Source: Bretschneidera sinensis (Eukaryota > Streptophyta > Magnoliopsida > Brassicales > Akaniaceae). Taken from it: 64,000 nt of DNA. The notes beneath the pieces are model-generated. The model saw nothing but the letters and a program-made list of their open reading frames with translations. It was not told where the DNA came from and ran no database searches. The position numbers were made by a program, and so were the translations under genes. The number at the start of each line of letters is the position of its first letter. Within the stretch, counting starts at the first letter, position 1. The stretch lies in contig CM043700.1 of the NCBI GenBank assembly GCA_023935145.1, positions 140,333,328-140,397,327 of the forward strand, read 5' to 3'. Positions 12,401 to 23,307 of the stretch are shown here, one piece after another.

Positions 12401-15400
12401 TCTATGAGTGGCTAGTGATATCATTTGAACTGACCAATGCTCCGAGCACCTTTATGCGAGTGATGACTCAAGTCTTACGCCCTTTTCTAGGCAAGTTTTT
12501 GGGGGTCTATTTCGATGAGATCCTTATTTATAGTCGATCCCTGGAGGCACATATTGGTAACCTTCGCTTGGTGTTAGAAACACTTAGGGTCGAGAAGTTA
12601 TTCGCACATCTTAAGAAGTGTTCTTTCATGCTGACCCAAGTGCTCTTCTTAGGATTCATTATTTCTGCGCAGGGAGTCGCAGCTGACCTCGATAAAGTCA
12701 AAGCTATTAGAGAATGGCCAGAGCCAAAGACTATTTCTGAGGTTTGAAGTTTAATGGGTTGGCCACCTTTTACAGAAGATTTGTTAAAGGGTTTAGCTCC
12801 ATTATGGCTCCTATCACAGACTGTTTGAAAAAAAGGGGAATTTATGTGGACGGTAGCCACATCTAGAGCCTTTGAGGATATTAAGTGCAAGATGACAGAA
12901 GCACCTGTATTAAGTCACCCAGATTTTTCTAAGGTCTTCGAGGTTGCTTGTGATGCATCTGGGATAGGAATAGGAGTGGCTTTGAGTCAAGATGGTCATC
13001 TCGTTGCATACTTTAGCAAGAAACTCAATGAAGCAAAACAGAGGTATTCTACCTATGATAGAGAGTTTTACACTATTGTCCAAGCCCTTCGTCATTGGTG
13101 ATACTATTTGCTACCGCAAGAATTTGTTTTGTATTATGATCATCAGGCTCTAAGATATCTTAGTTCCTAAAGGAAGCTCAATAGTAGGCATGCCAAATGG
13201 GTAGAATTTCTTCAGGAGTACACCTTTGTTCTCCACCACTGTGCAAGTGTCGAGAATAAGCTTGCTGATGCATTGCGTCACGTTGTCACAGTACTACAGT
13301 CGATGAGTATCTCGGTACCCGGGTTTGATAGATTAACGGATGAGTATCTTACTTGCCTAGATTTTGGCATCATCTTTCAAGAGATTAGTAAGGGAAACCG
13401 TTAGCCCTATGTTGACTTCTTACTTAGAGACAAATATTTGTTTCGGGGAACTAGATTATGCATTCCACGTACGTCACTTAGGGATTTTCTAGTGTGGGAA
13501 ATGCATGCTGGAGGATTAGCCGGACACTTTGGGAAGGATAAGACTATGGCCTTAGTTAAAGACAGATTCTATTGGCCTTCACTGAAACGGGATGTAGGTC
13601 GGATCATGTCGCACATGTCTGCAAGCTAAGGCTAGAAAAATGAATACTGGGTTATATACACCGTTACCTGTACTACATATACCATGATGGGACCTTAGCA
13701 TGGATTTTGTTCTCGGATTACCTCGAACCACTAGAGGTTATGATTCTATCTTAGTTGTGGTTGATAGGTTTTCTAAGACAACCCATTTTATACCTTGTCA
13801 TAAGACCACCGATGCTTTTCATGTAGCTAAACTATTCTTCAGGGAGTTCGTTAGGCTTCATGGGTTACCTACATTTGTTGTGTCGGATTTATGAACTATT
13901 TCTGGAAGACCCTTTGGAGACTTTTTAGGTTTCATTTGAGGTTTAGTTCTGCCTTTCACTCCAAACTGATGGTCAAACTGAGCTTATCAATCGAAGTCTT
14001 GGAAATTTGCTTAGGTGTATTGTTAGGTATAAGCCTGGTAATTGGGATTTGTTATTACCTACTGCGGTGTTTGCTTACAATTGTTATGTCAAAAAGTCTA
14101 CGGGTAAAAGTCCCTTTGAGATTGTCCTTAGCTATTCACCTTGTCAACCAATTGACCTTATCCCATTGACCCCTGATTTTTTACCTTCTGAGTCATCCAA
14201 ATCTTTTGCCTCTCACATACAAGGCCTACATGCCGAAATCCGACAAAAAATCGCATTGAGTAATGACACTTATAAACGTATTGTCGATACTCATCGTAGG
14301 GATAAAGAATCTAATGAGGGGATTATGTCATAGTTCGTATTTGTCCTGAGTGCTACCCTAAAAACTCTTTCAAAAAATTGCATGCTAGGGTTACTGGACC
14401 ATTTCATATCACTCACAGACCGAGATCTAATGCTTATTTACTTGACTTACCATCTGATATGAATATTAGTCCGATATTCAATGTGGAGGATTTGTTTCCT
14501 TACCAAGGTACCTTTGAGTCTCCCGTGTTGCCTACAAGGTTGTCCACTAGTGGAGCTATTTCCACACACGTGTCTCAATTGCTTAGGCCACCTTGTCGAC
14601 ATCAGATCGCATTGTAGACATATTGGACGATCAGACAGTCATATCCACGTCAGGTGTATTCTAGCGTTATCTTGTTCAGTGGGAGGGAAGATCTTCATCA
14701 GATGCTACGTGGATCACTGAATAGGAATTTAGGCGTCTTGATCCCTCTCTTTTGAAGCATTACCAGCAGTATTACTTGTTGGAGTCGAGTTCTTTCCAGC
14801 CAGGGAGGATTGATGGAGACCAGGCCTAACCAAACTTGGCCCGAATCTATTCGAAGGGCACCCGCAAGATACCTTGGGCTTAGTCTTAATAATTATTTTT
14901 ATTATTTTATTTTAGAGTTCTCTTATTTGCAGAGTCCTTACTAGGGTTAGCTTATTTTCTAAGTATCTGATTGTATTGCATTCTATGATAGCTTTGATAT
15001 TGAATAAAATATAGTGAGATCAGATTTCTTCTTCCCCTGGCTAGCCTGTTTTCTATTCCAATCCCCAGGTCTGCCTGGTTTCTTTCTCTTGTCTGTTCTA
15101 CATCACTAATAGCTCGTTACTTATTCGAAAAGAATGTCATTTCCATTATTTTAGAAGAGACAGCAGTTTCCATTCTAAACTGTAAACCATGTTTCATAGA
15201 TTCAGGACATTGAACTCAGAAGGCAAAGAAACTACTACACTTTAGCTAAAGATATGTCTCAAAGACCTGAAACTTCAGCTACAATATGCTCTCCCATACC
15301 TATCCTTCCATGCCTGTGTTAACAACATCCCAACTATTTCAAGAGAAAAATTTTCTCAACTTTATATCTGCCCCTAAGAGCAACTTTGCCATTGGTCCTA

Positions 15401-17032
15401 TACATATTTAACATCTTTTTTGCGGATATCAAAGCTCTAACCAATAAGATGAATAACCAAAAGAAACTTCTTTTTTTAATTGAAGAATAATCTTTTTTTC
15501 GATAAGATTTTTAATTGAAGACTAATCAATGAACTTGGGTGACAGCTCTCTTCAAAATATAATGCAGTGCTTGAAATGAGAGCTCTAGTCAACCTGACTT
15601 GCTTTCTCATTTTGTTTTCAATAATTTATATATCAGAAAGTTCATAATGGGTTATATTATGTTGTGCAAGAAAAAGTTTGGAACGCATACAAGATGCACA
15701 GAAGCAAATAGAAGTAAGAAACAAGATATTATAACAAAGGTAGAAGGCTTTAATATGGAAACTTGGGCAGCACTAGCAATCAAAAAGAGCAAAATCACTA
15801 TGAATTCTTTACACAAAACCTCCATGAAATCCTGCTCTTGACTACTACCATTCCCTCATAAACCTTCATTCTCACATTCCCTAAGGTCTCCAGAGGAGCA
15901 GTGTTCACATCAGATGGCCTTTGGTAACCAAGCCTAGCACATTCATCTCTTCAATACTTCAGGCAATAAAGTAGGCATAGCCCATATACCAAAAATTTTG
16001 ATCAAGAAATTACAATTATTCAACACATTGTAAACATGTTCTAGCAGTGCCAAGCCACACCACAAAGGAACCAGACATATGCCACACATGTATTATTTCA
16101 CTCAAAACATAAAGACCGATGACTCTATGAAGTAATGTAGCAAATCCGACGACTTCTTAAAATGTATCACAGGCACAGCTCCTCCACCGAGTAATGGTGA
16201 GGCTCAGAAAACAATCAAGACACCGCATCTCTACTCACCAAGTAAGCACAATATTACCAAGAGACCAACGCTTAAGAGCTCAGAATCGCTAATAAACCAA
16301 AACTAATTATCCTTAGGAAGCCTCTTTCTACTTACATCAGCATCATTGAAACCAAAGTGTGAATATCTCCATAGTTCGTTTTTTTTTATTTCCACTGCTA
16401 CGCAAAGTAACTATCGATTTCAATCAATTCTAGTTTCCACAATCATTTTTAAACCACATTCATGTAATCAGTAATCACAGATCAAAATTATCATTAATTT
16501 GGAAGATGTCCTCAATTCCACAATCATTCCTAGCAGAAACGTTCATTTCTCACTCCCTCACATTATGGAAGCAGCTTAACAAAGCCTAAACAAAAACATA
16601 AAAAGAACCAAAAATCTGAAAACCCTATAAAAAAAAACATTGAAAACAATTCCACATTAAGAAGCAAATACCTGTAGGAGAGGACCAGGCAGCGTGGATG
16701 ACGCAGCGTTCTTGGACGTTGGAAGAGAATCCGACAGTGATCTTGTTGAGATCGCCACGTAAGACAGCGCCGCTCCACACGGAAGCCCCGTCGCAGACCG
16801 TGACCTGGCCCGCCAGCACCACGTTTGGCGCCACGTAGGCGTCTACGGCGATCTTCGGGAGCCACTGCCCCAACGGTATTATCTTCCTCTGGCCCCTGTA
16901 GTCCCAATTCACCCGATCCGCTGACGGCGTTATCGACTTCAACGCCTCCGTCGCCACCCCGCGCCGAATCAGGTCAGGGGCCACCGTGGACGTTAGAGCC
17001 CTCCTCGAGATGCGAGCTAGGGCGGTCGCCAT
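6455..17032 (-). CDS. GAMMACAL1: gamma carbonic anhydrase-like protein, mitochondrial complex I
   Basis: Two exons on the minus strand, 17032–16672 and 6831–6455, join across a GT–AG intron (split Gly codon, G|GA) to give 245 aa. The protein begins [11 protein letters not shown], an Arg/Ser-rich mitochondrial presequence of about 35 residues. It then has the left-handed beta-helix hexapeptide repeats of gamma carbonic anhydrases (for example [12 protein letters not shown] near 68–79 and [14 protein letters not shown] in exon 2). Plant CAL proteins sit in the matrix-facing gamma-CA domain of complex I. Of the three zinc-binding His of active gamma-CAs, His113 remains, but the GHxxxxH pair is GAYSLLR (Ala136 and Arg141), so catalysis is unlikely, as is normal for CALs. 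The chosen ATG is preceded by an in-frame extension resembling leader sequence. Assignment to CAL1 or CAL2 is not certain. Confidence 0.95.
6832..8789 (-). other. gamma-CAL intron, 3' part
   Basis: Intron sequence between the acceptor at 6832–6833 and the retroelement. No gene was found. A C/G-rich patch near 8060–8230 (runs such as CCCCACCCCC and CATCCCCATT) looks unlike the surrounding intron and may be an unidentified small transposon. Confidence 0.6.
8795..9098 (+). repeat. 5' LTR of the Ty3/gypsy element
   Basis: 304 bp, bounded by TGATG and CATCA. It matches 14811–15105 along its full length and has an extra short TTAGTC repeat and several small indels relative to that copy. Confidence 0.95.
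9103..9115 (+). other. primer binding site, initiator tRNA-Met type
   Basis: TGGTATCAGAGCC lies four bases after the 5' LTR. This is complementary to the 3' end of initiator tRNA-Met, the usual primer of plant LTR elements. Confidence 0.9.
9180..9540 (+). other. GC-rich leader of the Ty3/gypsy element
   Basis: About 360 bp with much higher GC than its surroundings and many CG dinucleotides, between PBS and gag. Overlapping ORFs exist on both strands, as expected of GC-rich sequence, and none shows a domain. It could be an untranslated leader or a captured host fragment. No source is recognisable. Confidence 0.55.
10014..11458 (+). pseudogene. gag of the Ty3/gypsy element, broken
   Basis: A short coiled-coil-like N-terminal ORF (10014–10250) is out of frame with the main gag segment (10277–10996). 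That segment holds the retrotransposon gag core ([14 protein letters not shown] near 10570–10610 and later [15 protein letters not shown]). After a stop at 10994 the same frame continues into a CX2CX4HX4C zinc knuckle at about 11177–11220. Capsid and RNA packaging were its ancestral roles. The copy cannot make a full Gag. Confidence 0.9.
11400..14620 (+). pseudogene. pol of the Ty3/gypsy element (PR–RT–RNase H–IN), broken
   Basis: Protease is recognisable near 11430–11460 (IDGGSCLNV) and LLGRLW near 11650. Reverse transcriptase occupies 11986–12747, with [11 protein letters not shown] and [14 protein letters not shown]. The catalytic box reads YFDE near 12510, where active enzymes have Y-x-D-D. 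RNase H lies at 12844–13101 ([17 protein letters not shown]). The integrase zinc-binding region is at 13438–13629 (GHFGKDKT) and the integrase core at 13700–13894 ([24 protein letters not shown]). The C-terminal part extends to about 14620. Several in-frame stops and frameshifts (for example at 12745, 13101, 13627 and 13892) separate these blocks. Confidence 0.93.
14811..15105 (+). repeat. 3' LTR of the Ty3/gypsy element
   Basis: 295 bp, homologous to 8795–9098. It is preceded by a short purine-rich tract (AGGGAGGAT at 14802–14810) that serves as polypurine tract and is followed by the CTAAT target duplication. Confidence 0.95.
15111..16671 (-). other. gamma-CAL intron, 5' part
   Basis: Intron between the retroelement and the donor at 16671–16670. 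No gene, RNA or clear transposon was seen. Confidence 0.6.
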
Positions 17033-18329
17033 TTTCTCTTCTGAGTAGGATAGAGAGAAAGTGTGAGCTTTTCCTAGAGAAAGAAACCAAAATTGGTAGA
17101 TGTGTGTTTTCAGCAAGCTGAAAATGGAAGAGCGAGTGGGAGAGTGCAATAGGTAAATCTGGGCCACCACTGTTAAGAGTTGAAAGACAGACCAACCCAA
17201 ATGATATTAGTTTTTTAGCCCAATTAAAATATGGGTTTGATCCCCGGCGTTTAATCAGGTCCGATATAATCAGAATCTTACAACCTGTGGGCCTTGATGT
17301 CTTGGCCCAAAATCAACCCATTGCCCAACAGCAATCCATGGCCCAGAAGTTCCAATTTGGCACTGGGGTTCAAAGCAAACCGCAGTTTGATATATATATA
17401 TATATATATATATAGAAAAGATTCAAACTTTGTGGTTTTTGTTTAATCATTTTTGTTGAATGTTTGTTTAGGTAAGAGTAAGATAGCAATCACATGGGTA
17501 TATCTTTAGATTAATGTTGATAGAGAGAAAAAGTTAGAGAAAGTATAAAGAAGAAGAAAAACAGTGAGAGAATCGATGTATTTCTTCATAGATTTATAAA
17601 TCATAAATTAAGGAATAAAAGTTGAAATAAATTAAGTTTTTTTTTTGTTGTCTTTTTCATTTATTTTCACCTTTTCGCACTCTATCAAATATATGACTTG
17701 GTTGATTGGGTTAATTGGAATATTAATGACAAAGAAAATGTTGGTGGTACTGGTCAATGGCTATAGAGGTTCCTTGCCCGTCAATGGGTTTGTTGGACTG
17801 CTAGGTGTAGGCAGACAATTGTAGGCTTTGCCTTTTCTACTTTTTGAGATTGAAAATTTGGAAAAGGATCTCAGAGTTGCTTTAGGGATTACTAGTACAG
17901 GAAGTTCTACTAGAGTGACAAGAAACATTAGTTGACATCTTCCTCGGATGGATCTGACGTCGGGTTGAATAGCGATTATTTTGTAAGTTAGTCGAATAGA
18001 TAGTTCACAAATAATAACACAAGAAAAATCTTAAAATAATACAGAGAAACTACTCTGATGCTTTATTTTAATTTATGCCAAAAATATCATAATAATATTA
18101 CGAAACCCTAAGACCTTATTTATAAGGTCGAAACAAAATAAGAAAATAAAATTAAGACTGAAATTAAATACAGATGGAAGTCGGGATAACAGGACTGATC
18201 TAGCTTCGTGCGGAGGTCTCTGTCGAGATCATACAGGGTGTTGGCTGGAAAGTTTTGCTATAGGGCTAGGAAAGTGTAAAATCCTTCTTGCTGAACTTGT
18301 TGGAACAAACAAGGTTTATCGACTGCAAG
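17033..18329. other. gamma-CAL 5' flank and intergenic
   Basis: 17033–17200 likely holds the minus-strand 5' UTR and core promoter of the gamma-CAL gene. A pure (TA)12 microsatellite occupies 17391–17414. The stretch 17930–18260 resembles retrotransposon LTR sequence on the minus strand, but I could not find its ends. Confidence 0.5.
17391..17414. repeat. (TA)12 microsatellite
   Basis: Twelve uninterrupted TA units, about 360 bp upstream of the gamma-CAL start. Confidence 0.98.
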
Positions 18330-18339
18330 AGATAAAGAT

Positions 18340-18655
18340 ATGGGCAATATCATTCTTGAATCAGATTCTGCCATTGCAGTTAAGCTAGTCACCACGAATG
18401 ATTTCGAGTTTCACCAGTAAGGTGCAATTATTGAGGACTGCGAGAACTTAATGAACTGTTTGAATTCTTGCACTATTATTCATACTCTAAGGGAAGGCAA
18501 CAAATGTGCTGATTTCATGACGAAGCTTAGGTACATCCAAGACGGTCTGCCACCGTTGTATGTGGTTCTTTTGGGCTTGGGACAATTGCTTATGGAAGAT
18601 GCTGTAGGTGTCTCCTTGCCCAAGAACTAGCGCTTGTCTTGTAATCCATCTGATA
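18340..18655 (+). pseudogene. RNase H-like fragment of a plant LINE
   Basis: One forward frame from ATGGGCAAT encodes a C-terminal RVT_3/RNase H-type domain. It has ILESDSAIAVKLV, then a TAA stop, then IIEDC and the closing motif HTLREGNKCADF, which is the H…REGN..AD signature of plant LINE RNase H and related proteins. A short A-rich run follows. The internal stop and lack of the upstream half show it is a relic. Confidence 0.75.
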
Positions 18656-20569
18656 AAAAAAATATATATGATGAAAAAATTAATATTTTTTATTTTCTTT
18701 CTTATTTCTTTTGTTTTCACTCTTTATTCCTCACTTTTTCCTATGCTACATTTTGATTGTTCACATTGTAAGATATTTTTATGTTTTATCAACAAAAGTT
18801 TATACCAATAATTTTGTTTTGTCGTGGTCCTGGTGGAAAATAGATGTTGGAGTAAAACAAGACCAGTCAAGTTGCAAGACTTGAAAGTTAGGTTAGGATT
18901 ATCCTTAACAGTACCTTGCCCATACAAGAAAAGTTGAGCATCTTTCATTATCTAATTGGAATAATGCAGTGGATGTTGGGACTTGGCCAATACACTAACA
19001 TTTTAAATTATTTTACGATTTTTTTGGGGGGGTAACAATGTATTTAGTCCTTCTATCCGATCAATGTTTGATATAAACCGAATTGTTCGTATATATCATT
19101 TAAAACTTGAGATAAATTTTATAAATTCGATCATTTATATTAATTAGATAATCAAACTTAAATTTTACACTAACAAGTCGTTTATCTTTAATCGTTCTAT
19201 TTTTTGTTTGTCCCTAATTTTTAAGTTTGTGTTGCTTCATAATCATTTGATGATAAAACATTATCACGTTACAAATATGATTAATTGAAAAGCTACTCAC
19301 GACATTTCGTTTTTTTTTCTTTTTCAGTAATTTTTTAAAATATATAAAAAAATTAAAATTAAAATTTTCATTGTATTTTATATATATATATGTATATATT
19401 AAAACCCATAATGTATTTTTTTTCTTCAAAAAAGAGAATATTACATAACAATCATGGAAAACTTTTGACAAAGGCATATAAACCATATATATCCTCTCCT
19501 TTTTTTTTATGTAAATACTCATTAATTATTAGAATGGAAAAGGTAACATGAAAGCATATCTTTCGCTTCTAAAGTTCTCAAAAGAAGGATAGGAATAAAT
19601 CTAGATAGAGTGGTAGTCCCCCATGCCCCTTTAGGGTCATTGCAATATCATTTTCGTGGAGCACTTTAGTCCACGAAATTAAAGATTTCTATGGTCCCAT
19701 GAAATTGGCATTTCTAATTTAAATATCTTCTTGTTGATATGCATGACATTTTATTGAGGAGGCAATTATGTGTCGCTGTTTGTGTATTTATTTAAATAAT
19801 ATAATTTAATTCATCAAAAAGTTATATTTAAGAAACTATATAAAACTAAATTTATCTAAATTATATTTTTGATCCCTTAATTATTTGGTGTTTACCAATT
19901 TGGTTGTCAATTAAAAAAAATTATCAATTAAGCTTCTAAACTATTGATTTTGATTAATATTCCCCCTTTTACTTGATTCCACTAAATTACGTGTTAATTA
20001 GTTCAAATTATATATAATTTTTTTAAATTTTTATGAAAAAATTTACTGGACAATGGAGGCACATCTTCAACCCTGCGATTTGAGACCATTGTAGGCATTT
20101 CTCCAATTCCTCTCGATCGACAAACAAAACAAATTTGTGATTAACTAAAGTTCTAAACAAGTATTTAGTGTTAACCATTTTGTTGATCTAAAATTTCTTT
20201 TCCTAACCTTTTGAATTTCGACATTAATCTTACTTTTAAATTTTTAAAAGGAAAATCTTACTCTTAATTTTAAAATGCTACACAAGAATGCTTATATCCC
20301 ACCGTGAATGCTTATATCATCTCAATTTTTTATAACAAGCTCAGCAAAACTTTGATCAAATCAGCACGATGAGTTGGAAATTAACAAGGAGGTGTTATCA
20401 GAGTCAGATAAAAAAGTAATATTGAACCTAAATCAAGTTCAATTGATATATTTTTTAATTATGAAACCGATTCTCCAAATAGTGGGGAGAGGAATTAAAT
20501 TTACCCTAAAGATTTTTTTGTCTAACTTATCCTTTTTGCAACTATTTAGGAGCAAAAGGGCAAAAGGAA
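18656..20569. other. intergenic, no gene seen
   Basis: Very AT-rich, with poly-T and TA runs (for example 19310–19400). The ORFs are low-complexity Lys/Phe-rich or Tyr-rich products without domains. Confidence 0.5.
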
Positions 20570-20572
20570 CTA

Positions 20573-20582
20573 CTATATATAT
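20573..20582 (+). promoter_or_regulatory. TATA box of the DUF761 gene
   Basis: CTATATATAT lies about 53 bp before the chosen ATG at 20635. Its place inside the longer upstream ORF argues that translation starts at 20635 and not further upstream. Confidence 0.65.
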
Positions 20583-20634
20583 GCATAGAAATTCCATTCC
20601 TTCTATCAACTACACAAAAATCTTATTGCAAAAA

Positions 20635-20895
20635 ATGGAGCCACACTGTAAGAAGAGTAAAGGGTTCATGAAAAGCAAGCTGGTGATGTCCTCATATCAA
20701 GTATCGAAGCCATCATCATCGTCTGTGCAAACCAAATTAGTTGAGCCTAGCAGTACAACTTCTTCGATTGCTCAATACGGAGGTTTATATGATGATGCTC
20801 TTGTTCGGAACGACTGCGATGAAAGCATCGATGCAAGGGCTGCAAGTTACATATCAAGCGTTCGTGAGCGTTTTAGGCTTGAAAGAGCTAATTAA
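20635..20895 (+). CDS. small DUF761-domain protein
   Basis: An 86-aa single-exon ORF. The start is Lys-rich (MEPHCKKSKGFMKSKL), the middle is Ser/Thr-rich and probably disordered, and the C-terminus is DESIDARAASYISSVRERF, the short DUF761 motif at the end of many plant proteins of unknown role (cotton-fibre-expressed-like family). No signal peptide or membrane segment is visible. The open frame extends upstream to 20374, but only through AT-rich promoter-like sequence with a TATA box, so I use the internal ATG. Function is unknown. The nearest genes are gamma-CAL to the left and a MADS-box gene to the right. Confidence 0.8.
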   Translation: MEPHCKKSKGFMKSKLVMSSYQVSKPSSSSVQTKLVEPSSTTSSIAQYGGLYDDALVRNDCDESIDARAASYISSVRERFRLERAN

Positions 20896-23307
20896 TTGAG
20901 CTATATATATGTTCATTTAGAAGAACTTAATTAGTTTCATATTTAAAAGATGTTATATATCAATATGTTTTTATAAATTTTAATTTATGAAGTTTTAGTT
21001 TTTCGTGCAAAATTTGATAAGTTTTAAATCGTTGATGAAATATGATTAAATTATACATTAAAATGATAATTTTTCTAATGAAATTTTGTATAATTGATCT
21101 ATTGCATAAGTTTTATTAAATTGAAAAGTATAATTTTAAATTTTATTTCTAAAAATATTACTATTATTGTGCTTAAATTTGGCACGTACTTATGCATACT
21201 TTTATCCAGTCATACAACCCATGTGAAAAAAGTTATATTCCAGAAATATGCTTACCATATGCATAATTAATGAAGATTTTCCTATATCCACTGTTCGGAT
21301 GGAGGGAAAAAAAGGAAAAACGGGGGAGGAAAGGAAATCGAGGAGTATATGTATTTCTGTGTTTGAGTGACTCTAATGAAACTGAAAAAAATTGGAAAGG
21401 TATCTCTCTCCCTTCAAATCCCCTCGGCTCTAATGTTGTTTTTGTTAATATGGAATTGAGACTTTAGAAATGAAATTGAATTAAATTGTGACTTTTTTAA
21501 TAGCAAAACTATCGGAGGAAGCTACTATTTCCATCCAATTCTATTTCTAATGTCTCAATTCCATGCTACAAAACAAATGGTAAATATAATTCTCTTGTTT
21601 GGGAGTTTGGAGAGAGTAAAAGAGAGGAAATGAACAGAGATTCTTGTTTTGACCACGTTTAGGAATTCAATCTTGGACAGGAGGAAGTTTCACATGTAAC
21701 TATATGAAACTACACTAGTGATTTTCGTATAAACTCTCTTTTATTTAATTGTTATTAGGGCATGTGTATCTTTTTGTGTGGTTTGATTAAAAAAAAAATC
21801 AGTTTTAGAGCTGATATGGACAAGAATTTCTCATAAATGAGAGAGTTTGGATGAGTACTCTTTCCCTCTCATTCACTCCTCTCTTTCGATTCAAACATAT
21901 ATACCCTTAAATAAAAGTAGAAACATGAAGATAAGAAAATGCTAAAAATGAGAATCTCATATATATATATATATATATATATCTTGCCAACCCCAATTAA
22001 TTTTTGGATTCAGAACTCAGCTGAGTTTGTATGATTTTTTATGCTTTGTAATATAATGTAATTGGCTTATTCACGCATATTTTGGAGGAATCAATATTTC
22101 CTCTTTTAGTTGGAATATTTGGTGGATGATTAATTCCTTAATGTAGATATATAATGTTCTTGTCTAAGCTTATCATACAGACACGGCTAAATAGTATGAC
22201 ACTTTCTGTGTCCCAAGTAATTATTTATAGAAATTAGTAAAATAAAATGATAAAGCCACTTGACTCTGAAGTGGACAGAGCCAGCGAAGTATTATTATAC
22301 AGTCATAATTCTACAGCAAAAGAAGCTGGTGACTGTTTGGAGACCGCTTGGCACATTTTTAATGAAATATTGCTCCATCCTGAAGAACCCTGCATTTCAA
22401 AATACAACAATATTATTCAGCATATATAGCAAACAACTCCGATAAAAGTATAATGTTTTGGGCTACCCATGATAAACCAATACAAAATGATTTTGCAGCT
22501 AGAAGTTTACATCGTGTTTAGTGGACAAAATGAGAAAAAATAGCCTATAAATATGTTTGAGGAATAGGACGATAAGAAAATTCTCATTCGGTGATGACAT
22601 GATAAAAACATCCAACTTTAAAAACAGGATTTCACATTTCATTTTTCTACTTATCTATCTTATTATATTTTAGCTTCTTTCATTCTGTCTTCCAAACGTA
22701 CCCTTAATTACAATATGTTTAGGGCAAAGGGCATCGAAGGGGATTTGGGAGATTTTTTTACTAGGTAGGGGAAGACAACTGAGGGGGATTTAATCCCTCC
22801 GAAACACTATTTTTAATAACTCCCAATTTGGGGGTATGAGAGGGGAGTAGATCGAGAGGGTTATCGTTTTATACCATGTAATTTCAATTTTATCATTTTC
22901 TTAGTAGTTTAAATTATATAAACAAGAATATGATTGTAATACGACAATAATAATTTATCATTTCCTTTCTCTTCCTCTTCTCAATTAACCAAACGAGAGA
23001 GGGGTATTTTACGCTCCCTTGAGCTCTAATTACTTTTTTAACATCCAAATAAGAGAAATGTAATAACCCTACCTCCTCTCACTTTAAATTCCCCTGATTC
23101 CCTTATCCTCCAAACTTTCAAACGCATTACAAAATACTAATGCCAGCTCAAATAAGGCAATGCGCGCAAGCATGGAAAATTTTGGGTTACATATGGTTAA
23201 TAACATCATAAAAAAGTTTAATCTAGCAGAAAGAAATCTTGAGATTTTAGTGCTAGTTTTCCCTCACCACTGAAGGGAAAATTTTGCATTACCTCTGCTG
23301 AAACGCA
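20896..23307. other. intergenic, with an (AT)12 tract
   Basis: No gene is supported. 21959–21982 is a pure (AT)12 tract. The stretch 22680–23120 has weakly complementary purine-rich (left) and pyrimidine-rich (right) ends and may be a decayed MITE. ORFs at 22247–22445 overlap in two frames and carry no domain. Confidence 0.5.
21959..21982. repeat. (AT)12 microsatellite
   Basis: Twelve uninterrupted AT units. Confidence 0.98.

Larger units (their letters stand above)
8795..15105 (+). mobile_element. Ty3/gypsy LTR retrotransposon, degenerate
   Basis: A complete but dead element of 6311 bp lies in the gamma-CAL intron, antisense to the host gene. Identical CTAAT 5-mers flank it (8790–8794 and 15106–15110). 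The LTRs begin TGATG and end CATCA. Order is LTR, Met-type PBS, GC-rich leader, gag with zinc knuckle, protease, RT, RNase H, integrase, LTR, so integrase follows RT/RNase H as in Ty3/gypsy. Frame breaks and stops occur throughout. The LTRs differ at roughly one position in ten by hand alignment plus several gaps, so the insertion is old. Confidence 0.96.

Noticed and set aside
16825..17121. 98-aa forward ORF opposite gamma-CAL exon 1
   Set aside because: Antisense shadow of the GC-rich first exon.
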